Counted from the first letter of the stretch, positions 1 through 7,591 are shown. The stretch is DNA of 22,989 bases from an uncultured Collinsella sp. (GCA_902464035.1 CABQHT010000029.1:1-22989); one strand, 5' to 3'. Numbers and translations: made by a program. Notes: generated by a model not told the origin, from the sequence alone.

Positions 1-186
1 ATGCAGCCCCCACATGGAATCGAACCCCGTGAGGGCGCGGAGCTGAGTAAACGCGATAGCGTTTGCCAGCGCAGCTCGCAAGGCGCGAAAGCGCCGCAGC
101 GGTCCGCACGCGCGCAGCGCGGGCGCGATTCCCTTCCCCGCCACCTTGAATTGACTAGGACCTCTGCAAAGGGGTCCTTTTCTTTT
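1..186 (+). repeat. tRNA-tail repeat unit A (186 bp)
   Basis: First of two tandem 186-bp units. In order it holds an inverted T-arm sequence (16-28, the complement of GGGGTTCGATTCC), a small CCC/GGG hairpin, a hairpin AAACGC-gata-GCGTTT (48-63), a hairpin GGCGC-gaaa-GCGCC (82-95), a GC-rich stretch, a tRNA-like 3' tail ending CCCCGCCACC (125-145), and a rho-independent terminator (157-186). The tail resembles the end of a serine-type tRNA but no tRNA body is present in the window. The real tRNA gene may lie just upstream of position 1. Not coding: the open frame across it simply reads the repeat. Confidence 0.85.
157..186 (+). terminator. Rho-independent terminator, repeat unit A
   Basis: Stem AGGACCTC / GGGGTCCT (8 pairs including one G-T) with loop TGCAAA, followed by TTTTCTTTT. 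Confidence 0.85.
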
Positions 187-372
187 ATGCAGCCCCCACA
201 TGGAATCGAACCCCGTGAGGGCGCGGAGCTGAGTAAACGCGTAAGCGTTTGCCAGCGCAGCTCGCAAGGCGCGTAAGCGCCGCAGCGGTCCGTCCGCGCA
301 GCGCGCGGACGCGATTCCCTTCCCTGCCACCTTGAATTGACTAGGACCTCTGCAAAGGGGTCCTTTTCTTTT
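187..372 (+). repeat. tRNA-tail repeat unit B (186 bp)
   Basis: Second copy of the unit starting at position 1, same length and same order of parts. Differences are concentrated in hairpin loops and in one stem. The loops change from GATA and GAAA to GTAA (hairpins at 234-249 and 268-281) while the stems are kept. The GC-rich segment becomes a clean 9-bp hairpin CGTCCGCGC-agc-GCGCGGACG (291-311). The tRNA-like tail (311-331) has one C-to-T change, and the terminator at 343-372 is identical. The pattern suggests selection on, or concerted evolution of, the folded form. Confidence 0.85.
343..372 (+). terminator. Rho-independent terminator, repeat unit B
   Basis: Identical stem-loop and T-tract to the terminator at 157-186, 186 bp downstream. 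Confidence 0.85.
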
Positions 373-626
373 ATGTAGGGTTCTGCGGAAAATGCGCCCC
401 GTTATTGAGCGATAGAACGGGACACACTTTCCGGTGCCTGCCTCCGGCGCGCGTACACACCTCGTCGCACCATTCCGAGTCCGTCTGCTCCCAGACATTC
501 CTCCCACTTTCGCGTCACTTTGCAGACCGTTCGGTCGCCTGTCCGCACACGCGGGTATACTCAAAACGATACTTATCCTACGCAATACGATGCGGGTTCG
601 ACCTGCATGATCCGAAGGGGGCAGTG
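373..626 (+). other. Gene-free leader before the GH5-like gene
   Basis: About 250 bases with no supported gene. The only regulatory signal I see is a TATACT hexamer at 556-561, a good -10, without a convincing -35 at 16-18 bp. An in-frame ATG at 405 would extend the downstream protein by 74 residues, but that extension is Ser/His/Arg-rich, matches nothing in the family and has no ribosome binding site. I treat it as untranslated. Confidence 0.5.
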
Positions 627-1688
627 ATGGAGAGGATACTCGGCGTTAATCTCTCTGGCTGGTTTATTCCCGAGCCTTGGGTGACCCCGTCGCTGTACGC
701 GGCGACCGGTGCATCCAACGCGGCTGAGCTACAGGAGGCCATGGGTACCGCCGCCTATAACGAGCGCATGCGCCGCCATTACGAGACGTTTGTGAGCGAG
801 GACGATTTTCGCCGCATGGCGCAGATCGGTCTCAATGCCGTGCGTCTGCCGGTGCCCTGGTATGCCTTTGGCTCACAGGAGTCCGATGCCTCCTACATAT
901 CGGTTGTCGATTACATCGACCGCGCAATTGAGTGGGCTGCCAAGTACGACATCCGCGTGCTGCTCGATCTGGCAACCGTGCCCGGTGGCCAGGGCGATTC
1001 CAACGATTCGCCCACCACGCCGGAGGCTGTTGCCGAGTGGCATTCGTCCACCAACGGCCGTCATGTCGCACTCGACGTGCTCGAGCGCTTGGCCGATCGC
1101 TATGGCGAGGCCGAGAGCCTGCTGGGCATTGAGCTGCTGGACACGCCGCAGATGAGCGTTCGCAAGAGCCTCTTCACCATGACGGATGGCATTCCTGCTC
1201 ACTACCTGCGCAATTTCTATCGCGATGCCTACGAGCTCGTCCGTTCGTATATGCCCGAGGATAAGATCGTCGTCTTCTCGTCGTCGGGGCATCCCAGCGA
1301 GTGGAAGCATTTTATGCGCGGCGCCAAGTACAAGAACGTCTACATGGATCTTCACCTGTACCATTACCGCGACGAGTATGCGCTCGACATCACGAGCCCT
1401 CGCGGGCTGACGACGGCGATTTCGCGTAACAAGCGCGAGCTTAAAGAAGCGATTTCGACTGGGTTCCCCGTGCTGGTGGGCGAATGGTCGGGCGCGGCGA
1501 TCTTTGCCAACTCGTCGGTTACGCCCGAGGGCCGCAATGCCTACGAGCGCGTGTTTATCGCCAACCAGCTGGCTTCGTTTGCGCCGGCTGCCGGTTGGTT
1601 CTTCCAAACGTGGAAGACCGAGAAGCGCATTGCAGCATGGGATGCCCGCGCGGCGCTCGGTACGCTCGAGCGCGGCATGATTGAATAG
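627..1688 (+). CDS. GH5 (exo-beta-1,3-glucanase-like) family protein, probably catalytically impaired
   Basis: A 353-residue protein with the glycoside hydrolase family 5 barrel typical of BglC/exo-1,3-glucanases. It opens with GVNLSGWFIPEPWVTPSL (residues 6-23; the family has GVNLGGWL..EPWITPSLF). It keeps the DLHLYHY strand (241-247) and the nucleophile segment VLVGEW with Glu286. Two active-site motifs are altered. The acid/base motif NEP reads Asp172-Thr173-Pro174, so the general acid Glu is gone. The usual LHGAPGSQNG loop reads LATVPGGQGD (115-124), losing the His. The frame is intact, so this is not recent decay. It has no signal peptide and is probably cytoplasmic. The start at 627 is chosen because GAAGGGGG lies just upstream and the family motif begins at residue 6. 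It is followed 6 nt later by rsmI, so the two are likely co-transcribed. The role is unknown; carbohydrate binding without hydrolysis is one possibility. Confidence 0.75.
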   Translation: MERILGVNLSGWFIPEPWVTPSLYAATGASNAAELQEAMGTAAYNERMRRHYETFVSEDDFRRMAQIGLNAVRLPVPWYAFGSQESDASYISVVDYIDRAIEWAAKYDIRVLLDLATVPGGQGDSNDSPTTPEAVAEWHSSTNGRHVALDVLERLADRYGEAESLLGIELLDTPQMSVRKSLFTMTDGIPAHYLRNFYRDAYELVRSYMPEDKIVVFSSSGHPSEWKHFMRGAKYKNVYMDLHLYHYRDEYALDITSPRGLTTAISRNKRELKEAISTGFPVLVGEWSGAAIFANSSVTPEGRNAYERVFIANQLASFAPAAGWFFQTWKTEKRIAAWDARAALGTLERGMIE

Positions 1689-1694
1689 GTTGAT

Positions 1695-2573
1695 ATGACG
1701 CAAAACAGCGCCCATACGGGCAAACTCTATGTGGTCGGCACGCCCATCGGCAACCTGGGTGACCTGTCCCCGCGCGTTGGCGAGGCCTTTGCCGCCGCCG
1801 ATGCCATTTGCTGCGAAGACACGCGTGTGACGTCAAAGCTGCTGATGCACCTGGGCATTTCCAAGCCGCTTGTCCGTTGCGACGAGAATGTGATCGCTAG
1901 CCGCGCTGCCGGCCTGGTCGACCGTCTGCTGGCGGGGGAGACCCTCGCCTTTGCCTCGGACGCCGGCATGCCGAGCGTGTCCGATCCCGGCCAGGCGCTG
2001 ATCGAGGCGGCGCGTGAGGCCGATGTGCCCGTCGAAGTTATTCCTGGGCCCTCTGCTTGCGTCACGGCGCTTGTTTCGTCCGGCATTCCCTGCGAGCATT
2101 TTTTCTTCGAGGGCTTTTTGGGCCGAAAGCACGGCGACCGTGTGCGCCGTTTGCAGCGCCTTGCCGTGGTGCCCGGCGCACTCATCTTCTACGAGTCTCC
2201 ACATCGTATCGTGGCGACGCTCGAGGCCGTGGCGGAGGTCTTTCCCCAGCGTGAGGTTGCCGTCTGCCGCGAACTCACCAAGCTGCACGAGGAGGTCTTG
2301 CGCGGGCCCGCTGACCAGCTTGCCGAGGAGCTGCGTGCTCGCGGCGAGGTAAAGGGCGAGATTGCGCTGGTCATCGCGCCGCCGAGCGAGGACGAGGAGG
2401 CCGGCATCGCGCCGGTTGGCGCTGCGGTAGCGGATCCCGACGATGCCCTGCGCGAGGATATCCGCACCGCGCTCGAGGAGGGGGAGCCCGCCTCTGCGGT
2501 GGCCAAGCGTCTGTCGCAAAAGTATTCGCGCCGCAAGCGCGATGTCTATGCCATGGTGCTCGATATGCAATAG
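1695..2573 (+). CDS. rsmI: 16S rRNA (cytidine1402-2'-O)-methyltransferase RsmI
   Basis: A 292-residue tetrapyrrole-methylase-fold enzyme. RsmI methylates the 2'-OH of C1402 in the 30S decoding centre using S-adenosylmethionine. Family signatures are all present: LYVVGTPIGNLGDL near the N-terminus, CEDTRVTSKLL, FASDAGMPSVSDPG, and VIPGPSACVTALVSSG. The C-terminal part holds the usual helical extension. Length matches the family (about 280-290). It sits 6 nt after the GH5-like gene and is followed by metG after 68 nt. Ordinary housekeeping gene with no anomalies seen. Confidence 0.96.
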   Translation: MTQNSAHTGKLYVVGTPIGNLGDLSPRVGEAFAAADAICCEDTRVTSKLLMHLGISKPLVRCDENVIASRAAGLVDRLLAGETLAFASDAGMPSVSDPGQALIEAAREADVPVEVIPGPSACVTALVSSGIPCEHFFFEGFLGRKHGDRVRRLQRLAVVPGALIFYESPHRIVATLEAVAEVFPQREVAVCRELTKLHEEVLRGPADQLAEELRARGEVKGEIALVIAPPSEDEEAGIAPVGAAVADPDDALREDIRTALEEGEPASAVAKRLSQKYSRRKRDVYAMVLDMQ

Positions 2574-2641
2574 ATGGAGGATATCCAGCCCTTGCGTTAG
2601 AATCATCCCCTGTATGCAACGTTTTTTGGAGGACAGACCCC

Positions 2642-4243
2642 ATGGATCAAAGCAAGCCTTCGTTCTTTATCACGACGCCCATCTACTACGTCAACGCCGA
2701 TCCGCACCTGGGCACGGCTTATTCCACCATCATCGCCGACGTTCAGGCTCGCTATCGCCGCTCCGCCGGCTATAACGTCAAGTTCCTGACCGGCATGGAC
2801 GAGCACGGCGAGAAGGTCGCCGAGGCCGCAGCCAAGCACGACATGACGCCGCAGGAGTGGACCGACAGCCAAGCTCCGCACTTTAAGGAGCTTTGGAGCA
2901 AGCTCGAGATCTCCAACGACGACTTCATCCGCACCACCGAGCCGCGCCAGCATCATGCCGTGCAGTACCTGTGGGAGCGCATGAAGGAGTCCGGTTACCT
3001 GTATAAGGGCAGCTACGACGGTTGGTATTGCGTGCCCGACGAGACTTACTTCACCGATACGCAGGTCCAGAAGGGCGACGAGGAGTACGGCAGCGTCGGC
3101 CAGCACCTGTGTCCCGACTGCCACCGTCCGCTCGAGCGCGTGCAGGAGGAGTCCTACTTCTTTAAGCTTTCCGCCTTCCAGGACAAGCTGCTCAAGCTCT
3201 ATGACGAGCACCCCGACTTTGTCGAGCCTGCGTTCCGTATGAACGAGGTGCGCAGCTTTGTCGAGGGCGGCCTTAACGACCTTTCCGTGAGCCGTACGAG
3301 CTTTGACTGGGGTATTCAGGTTCCGTTTGACGAGGGTCACGTGACCTACGTGTGGTTCGATGCGCTGCTCAACTATATGACGGCCGTCGGCTACGGTGTC
3401 GACAGCGATGAGGCGCGCGCCGAGCTGGCCTATCGCTGGCCCGCGCAGTTCCACATCGTGGGTAAGGACATTATCCGCTTCCACTGCGTCATTTGGCCCG
3501 CCATGCTCATGGCCATCGGCGAGGCCCTGCCCGAGCACGTCTTTGCCCACGGCTTCCTGACCGTGCGCAATGCCGAGACCGGCAAGGCCGAGAAGATGTC
3601 CAAGAGCCGCGGCAACGCCATCGCTCCGCAGGATGTTATCGACATGCTGGGTGTCGAGGGCTATCGCTACTACTTCATGACCGACGTCGTCCCCGGCACC
3701 GACGGCGCCATCAGCTTCGAGCGCATGGAGCAGGTCTACAACGCCGATCTGGCCAACAGCTGGGGCAACCTCATTTCGCGCTCGCTCAACATGAGTGCAA
3801 AGTACTTTGACGGCTGCGCCCCGGCTAAACCGGCGTCTGCCGACGCGTTCGACAACCCGCTGGCAAAGATTGCCGACGGTTTGGTCGAGCGCTACATGGC
3901 CAAGATGGACGTGCTCGATTACGGCGGAGCCAAGGACGAGATCATGGAGCTCATCCATGCCGCCAACCACTACATCGAGGACTCCGAGCCTTGGGCGCTA
4001 GCCAAGGACGAGGCCAAGGCTGACGAGCTGGCATTTGTGATCTACAACCTGCTCGAGGCCATCCGCATCGCCGCCCACCTGCTGATGCCGCTCATGCCCC
4101 AGACTTCTGCCGAGGCCCTGCGCCGCCTGTCCTGTGAGGGCGAGGCCGCGAGCGACGACCTCAAGGGCATTTGCACTTGGGGCCTGCTTGCTGGCGGTCA
4201 GCCCGTCGAGAAGGGCGATCCGCTGTTCCCGCGTCTGGCGTAG
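2642..4243 (+). CDS. metG: Methionyl-tRNA synthetase
   Basis: A 533-residue class I aminoacyl-tRNA synthetase that charges tRNA-Met. The HIGH-type motif is HLGT (residues 22-25) within TTPIYYVNADPHLGTAY, and KMSKS is at 318-322. The connective domain has one zinc-knuckle-like region, but the first pair reads C-V-P-D rather than CxxC, followed by CPDC, so one expected Cys ligand is replaced by Asp. The C-terminal part is the alpha-helical anticodon-binding domain. There is no appended EMAP/Trbp111-like tRNA-binding domain, which makes it the short form. GGAGG at 2628-2632 precedes the ATG. The codon use is strongly biased, as expected of a highly expressed gene. A long open frame on the opposite strand here is a shadow of that bias. 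Confidence 0.97.
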   Translation: MDQSKPSFFITTPIYYVNADPHLGTAYSTIIADVQARYRRSAGYNVKFLTGMDEHGEKVAEAAAKHDMTPQEWTDSQAPHFKELWSKLEISNDDFIRTTEPRQHHAVQYLWERMKESGYLYKGSYDGWYCVPDETYFTDTQVQKGDEEYGSVGQHLCPDCHRPLERVQEESYFFKLSAFQDKLLKLYDEHPDFVEPAFRMNEVRSFVEGGLNDLSVSRTSFDWGIQVPFDEGHVTYVWFDALLNYMTAVGYGVDSDEARAELAYRWPAQFHIVGKDIIRFHCVIWPAMLMAIGEALPEHVFAHGFLTVRNAETGKAEKMSKSRGNAIAPQDVIDMLGVEGYRYYFMTDVVPGTDGAISFERMEQVYNADLANSWGNLISRSLNMSAKYFDGCAPAKPASADAFDNPLAKIADGLVERYMAKMDVLDYGGAKDEIMELIHAANHYIEDSEPWALAKDEAKADELAFVIYNLLEAIRIAAHLLMPLMPQTSAEALRRLSCEGEAASDDLKGICTWGLLAGGQPVEKGDPLFPRLA

Positions 4244-4285
4244 AGACCGCGCGAGCGCCATATCGGCAATTTGCTGTTTAGCTGT

Positions 4286-4320
4286 AAGGGCATGGCCGCC
4301 ACGGTCCATGCCCTTTTGTT
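4286..4320 (+). terminator. metG terminator
   Basis: Stem GGGCATGG / CCATGCCC with flanking AA/TT, loop of about 10 nt, followed by TTTTGTTT. It lies 43 nt after the metG stop and before the rsmA ribosome binding site. Confidence 0.85.
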
Positions 4321-4353
4321 TCAAGACGCCGCCATCATGCTAAGGAGGCAACC

Positions 4354-5214
4354 ATGACAACTTCGCCTTTGGCAAACCCCACGGCCACCAGGGAGCTGCT
4401 GGAGGAGTTTGGCCTTGCGACCAAGCATCGCCTGGGCCAGAACTTTCTAATCGACAATCATGTGATCGAGCGTATCTGCGAGCTTGCCGAGCTTGCAGGT
4501 GACGAGCGCGTACTCGAGGTGGGTCCGGGTTGTGGAACGTTGACACTTGCGTTGCTGCAGGAAGCGGCGTGCGTTACGTCCATTGAGGCCGATCCCGAGC
4601 TTGAGCCGGTGCTCGATGCCCACGCCGCCGACTATGCCAACTTCCGCTTTATCATGGGCGACGCGCTTAAGGTGGGCCCGGAGCAGATTGAGCAGGCTGC
4701 GGGCGGTGAGCCGACGGTATTTGTCGCGAACTTGCCCTATAACGTGGCGGCGACGATCATTTTGCAATTTTTCCAGACGATGCCGGCGCTCAAGCGCGCC
4801 GTCGTCATGGTGCAAAAGGAGGTTGCCGATCGCATTGCCGCAGTGCCGGGCAACAAGACCTATGGCGGCTATACGGCAAAGCTTGGCCTGTATGCGCAGG
4901 TGACGGGGCGCTTTGAGGTACCGCCGCGCTGCTTTATGCCGGCGCCGCATGTGGACTCGGCCGTCGTGCGTATCGACCGTGTTGGCGGCGCGCTGCCCGA
5001 AGGACTCGATCGCGAATTTGTGGCCCGTGTGATTGATGCTGCATTTGCTCAGCGTCGCAAGACCATCCGCAATTCCATGAGCGCCAACGGTTTTGCCAAG
5101 GACGTGCTCGATGCCGCCTTTGAGGCTTGCGGTATCGCACCCACCACGCGCGCCGAGACGCTCGACGTCGCCGCCTTTGTCCGCTTGGCTCAGGAGCTAA
5201 TCCATGACGCCTAA
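4354..5214 (+). CDS. rsmA: 16S rRNA dimethyladenosine transferase RsmA (KsgA)
   Basis: A 286-residue SAM-dependent enzyme that dimethylates A1518 and A1519 at the 3' end of 16S rRNA, a late 30S maturation step. KHRLGQNFLID near residue 25 is the family N-terminal signature. Motif I VLEVGPGCGTLT begins at residue 53 and the catalytic motif IV is NLPYN (126-130). A strong AAGGAGG ends 6 nt before the ATG. The last 11 bases overlap the start of the downstream TatD-type nuclease gene, which implies translational coupling. Loss of this gene gives kasugamycin resistance in other bacteria. Confidence 0.97.
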   Translation: MTTSPLANPTATRELLEEFGLATKHRLGQNFLIDNHVIERICELAELAGDERVLEVGPGCGTLTLALLQEAACVTSIEADPELEPVLDAHAADYANFRFIMGDALKVGPEQIEQAAGGEPTVFVANLPYNVAATIILQFFQTMPALKRAVVMVQKEVADRIAAVPGNKTYGGYTAKLGLYAQVTGRFEVPPRCFMPAPHVDSAVVRIDRVGGALPEGLDREFVARVIDAAFAQRRKTIRNSMSANGFAKDVLDAAFEACGIAPTTRAETLDVAAFVRLAQELIHDA

Positions 5215-6118
5215 TGCCGAACGCGTGACGTTTACCAAAAAGAAGAAAACGGTGGCCTGCCCGGTGCCGCTGGCGCCGCTTGCCGACACACATGCACATC
5301 TGCTTTCGTTCTGGGGCAAGGATGTGCCCGAGACACTCGTGCGTGCCAAGGCGGCAGGCATCGACCTGTTGGTGACGGTCTTCGACCCCATCGCCGACAA
5401 GCGCAGCGTGACGGACTATAGCGACTGGCTCGTGCGCGAAATTCTGCCGATGCAGGATATCCCGCAGATCAAGTATCTTGTCGGCGTGCATCCGTATGGC
5501 GCGCCGGACTATACCGACGACATTCACGCGCAGGTTGTTGCCGCACTCGATGACCCCTTATGCGCCGGTATTGGCGAAATCGGCCTGGATTACCACATGG
5601 ACTATGATGACGATATCGCGCCGGCACCTCATAACGTGCAGATTGATTGCATGGCACGTCAGCTCGAAGTCGCCGTGCGCTGCAATGTGCCGGTGGAGTT
5701 GCACCTGCGGCACGAGGACTCGGATGGGGAGCGCACCTCGCATATGGATGCGTACAACGCGCTTCGTGAGGTGGGCGTGCCCCAGGCCGGTTGTGTGCTG
5801 CACTGTTTTGGCGAGGACCGCGCCACGATGGAGCGCTTTGTGGAGCTGGGCTGCTATATCGCCTATGGTGGTGCGGCCACCTTTAAGCGCAACGACGACG
5901 TGCGCGAGGCATTTGCGGCAACCCCACTCGATCGAATTTTGTTCGAGACGGACTGCCCGTACATGGCGCCGGAGCCGATCCGCGGTCTTGAGTGCGAGCC
6001 CGCAATGATTTCCATCACGGCAAACGCGCTGGTTAACGACCGTGTCGATCGCACTGGTGAGGACGCCGAAACAATCGCGCAAGCCGCTTGGGATAACGCC
6101 CGCAAACTTTTTCTATAA
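5204..6118 (+). CDS. TatD family metal-dependent hydrolase (DNase-like)
   Basis: A 304-residue TIM-barrel metallohydrolase of the TatD/YcfH group, a 3'-5' exonuclease family acting on DNA. Metal ligands are visible in order: DTHAH at residues 28-32, the Glu of IGEIGLDYH, His in ELHLRHE, His in VLHCFGE, and Asp in FETDCPYMAPEP. Before the barrel there is a 27-residue leader with a KKKK patch not usual for the family. The start is nonetheless supported by AGGAG 7 nt upstream. It overlaps rsmA by 11 nt; tatD-type genes commonly neighbour rsmA and metG in Gram-positive bacteria. The precise substrate cannot be read from sequence. Confidence 0.92.
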   Translation: MTPNAERVTFTKKKKTVACPVPLAPLADTHAHLLSFWGKDVPETLVRAKAAGIDLLVTVFDPIADKRSVTDYSDWLVREILPMQDIPQIKYLVGVHPYGAPDYTDDIHAQVVAALDDPLCAGIGEIGLDYHMDYDDDIAPAPHNVQIDCMARQLEVAVRCNVPVELHLRHEDSDGERTSHMDAYNALREVGVPQAGCVLHCFGEDRATMERFVELGCYIAYGGAATFKRNDDVREAFAATPLDRILFETDCPYMAPEPIRGLECEPAMISITANALVNDRVDRTGEDAETIAQAAWDNARKLFL

Positions 6119-6122
6119 GCGG

Positions 6123-6200
6123 CTGCCAAGAGGCTGACAAAACTGGTCTATTACCTGATTTTTGCCTGTTCTTAAGCTTACGACGGGGCGTTTCTATTAA
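6123..6200 (+). promoter_or_regulatory. Putative Pho-box-like repeats and -10 before the phn operon
   Basis: CTG-led units begin at 6123, 6134, 6143, 6155 and 6166. Two pairs (6123/6134 and 6155/6166) are spaced exactly 11 bp, for example CTGATTTTTGC then CTGTTCTTAAG. PhoB and PhoP response regulators are known to bind 11-bp direct repeats, CTGTCAT-like in enterics. An AT-rich -10 candidate TATTAA lies at 6195-6200 with no good sigma-70 -35, as expected of an activated promoter. This is inference from spacing and location only. Confidence 0.4.
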
Positions 6201-6247
6201 TAAGTGCCTACGGTTCGCGTCATGTCCCCGCATCTTCGCGCAAGCAT

Positions 6248-6265
6248 ACGACAAGCGATTGTCGT
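6248..6265. promoter_or_regulatory. 18-bp palindrome in the phnD leader
   Basis: ACGACAA-gcga-TTGTCGT, a perfect 7-bp inverted repeat about 50 bp downstream of the candidate -10 and 112 bp before the phnD start. It could be an operator for a repressor or a small RNA hairpin. No regulator gene is adjacent. Confidence 0.4.
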
Positions 6266-6376
6266 TGATCGAAAAACGGCTTGTCCACAACCCTAATATC
6301 TACCACGTCATCGCCGGACGGGACAAACAGAACCCCCAGTCCCTCCGGTGCATTCTTGAGCTGTAAGGAGAAGATT

Positions 6377-7471
6377 GTGGCAGATATCAAGGACAAGCAA
6401 ATTTCCCGTCGATCCTTCTTGGGTCTTTTTGGCGCAAGCGCTGTGACGCTCGGCCTCGGTCTCGTCGGTTGCGGCAGCGTCGCCGGTAAGGGTGGTGCGG
6501 CGACCGCTGGCTCGGATGCTGCTTCCATCGATAAACTCACTATGGTCTGGTTGCCCAATGAGTCCAGCTCCGAGTTCGACGCGGGCCGAGAGGAGTTTGG
6601 CAAAGTCCTCGAGAAGTATGCCGGCGTCAAGGTCGAGCTCATGACCACCACCGACTACAACGTTGCTATCGAGGCCATCGCTTCCGGCAAGGCCCAGCTG
6701 GCCAACATGGGTGCCGAGGGCTTCATTCAGGCGCAGAAGAAGAACAGCAAGGTGCTTCCTCTCGTGACCACCTCCGACACCGACGGCAAGCTCGACGGCG
6801 CTAAGTACTACAGCCGCATCTGCGTGCCCGAGGCCGAGATGAGCACCTATGCGGATAGCGCCGAGGAGACCGGCTATTCCATCAAGAACATCAAGGGCAA
6901 GCGTATGAGCTTTGTCTCCGCCACCTCCACCTCCGGCTTCAAGGTTCCCTGCAATGCCATCATGAAGGCGTTCCCGGACGATGTGAAGTCTGCCGACGAG
7001 CTTAGCACCCCGGGCTTCTTCTCCCAGGTGCTCTTTGGCAACTCCCACCCCGGTTCTGCCGTCAACTTGCTGCAGGGGGATGCCGACGTCGCCGCTTTTG
7101 ACGATGTCGACGTCGACACCTACCTTGACGTTCCCGAGGGCGAGCGCGACGCCGTGAATGCTGCCGGTTCCGTCTACTCCGTCAAGGCCGACGCTCCCCA
7201 GCCCTTCGACCGCGTCCAGGGCAAGAAGTTCGGCATCATCCAGTCCACACCGGTCCTCAACGGTCCCATCGCCGTCAATACCGAGAAGGTTCCTCAGGAA
7301 ATCATCGACAAGCTCGTCAAGGGACTGACCTCCAAGGAGACCTCTGAGGACGAGCTGCTCTTTGCCCCTGAGGATAAAGAGGACACCGGTGCCGTTTGGA
7401 GCTTGGGCGACACTGCTGGCTTCATTGCGGTCGAGGACTCCTGGTACGACCCCATTCGTGCGCTTGACTAA
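6377..7471 (+). CDS. phnD: Phosphonate ABC transporter substrate-binding lipoprotein PhnD
   Basis: A 364-residue extracytoplasmic binding protein delivering phosphonates to PhnC/PhnE. The GTG at 6377 is chosen because AAGGAG sits 6 nt upstream and because it places a twin-arginine signal (S10-R11-R12-S-F-L) and a lipobox LVGC (Cys32) at the expected distance. The upstream in-frame ATG at 6281 would bury them. It should therefore be exported folded by Tat and lipid-anchored. The mature part shows the PhnD/phosphate-phosphonate fold: LTMVWLPNE near the mature start, then AIASGKAQLANMGAEG, where family members contact ligand. First gene of the phn operon. A hairpin follows it, which may let it be made in excess of the membrane subunits. 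Confidence 0.93.
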   Translation: MADIKDKQISRRSFLGLFGASAVTLGLGLVGCGSVAGKGGAATAGSDAASIDKLTMVWLPNESSSEFDAGREEFGKVLEKYAGVKVELMTTTDYNVAIEAIASGKAQLANMGAEGFIQAQKKNSKVLPLVTTSDTDGKLDGAKYYSRICVPEAEMSTYADSAEETGYSIKNIKGKRMSFVSATSTSGFKVPCNAIMKAFPDDVKSADELSTPGFFSQVLFGNSHPGSAVNLLQGDADVAAFDDVDVDTYLDVPEGERDAVNAAGSVYSVKADAPQPFDRVQGKKFGIIQSTPVLNGPIAVNTEKVPQEIIDKLVKGLTSKETSEDELLFAPEDKEDTGAVWSLGDTAGFIAVEDSWYDPIRALD

Positions 7472-7538
7472 TACATGTCCCTGCACGTGTGCGTGTAGAT
7501 GAGCGGCATCGCGTAGACGATTCGCCGCTGCCAAAACG

Positions 7539-7566
7539 GGCCGGACGCGAATGTCTGCGTCCGGCC
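7539..7566 (+). other. Intra-operon hairpin between phnD and phnC
   Basis: Ten-pair stem GGCCGGACGC / GCGTCCGGCC with an 8-nt loop and no T-tract. It is preceded by a weaker AGCGGC/GCCGCT pairing (7502-7529). Without a U-run it is more likely an mRNA-stabilising or partial attenuating structure than a full terminator. Confidence 0.7.
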
Positions 7567-7591
7567 TCGACGTTGATGGGAGGGCATGGGA

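Noticed and set aside
1..276. 91-aa open frame across the first repeats
   Set aside because: The peptide repeats itself because it reads two DNA repeat units containing tRNA-like and terminator sequence. No ribosome binding site.
1..372. CRISPR array
   Set aside because: Two 186-bp units with internal tRNA and terminator parts; no short direct repeats with unique spacers and no cas genes.
405..626. N-terminal extension of the GH5-like protein from ATG 405
   Set aside because: No ribosome binding site and no family similarity; the good Shine-Dalgarno and family motif support 627.
2598..2603. TAGAAT as a metG -10
   Set aside because: No acceptable -35 at 16-18 bp; rsmI read-through is equally likely to supply metG transcription.
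2603..3970. 455-aa open frame on the minus strand opposite metG
   Set aside because: High-GC codon bias of metG opens the antisense frame. It has no ribosome binding site and low-complexity Val/His/Leu composition, and the + strand gene is certain.
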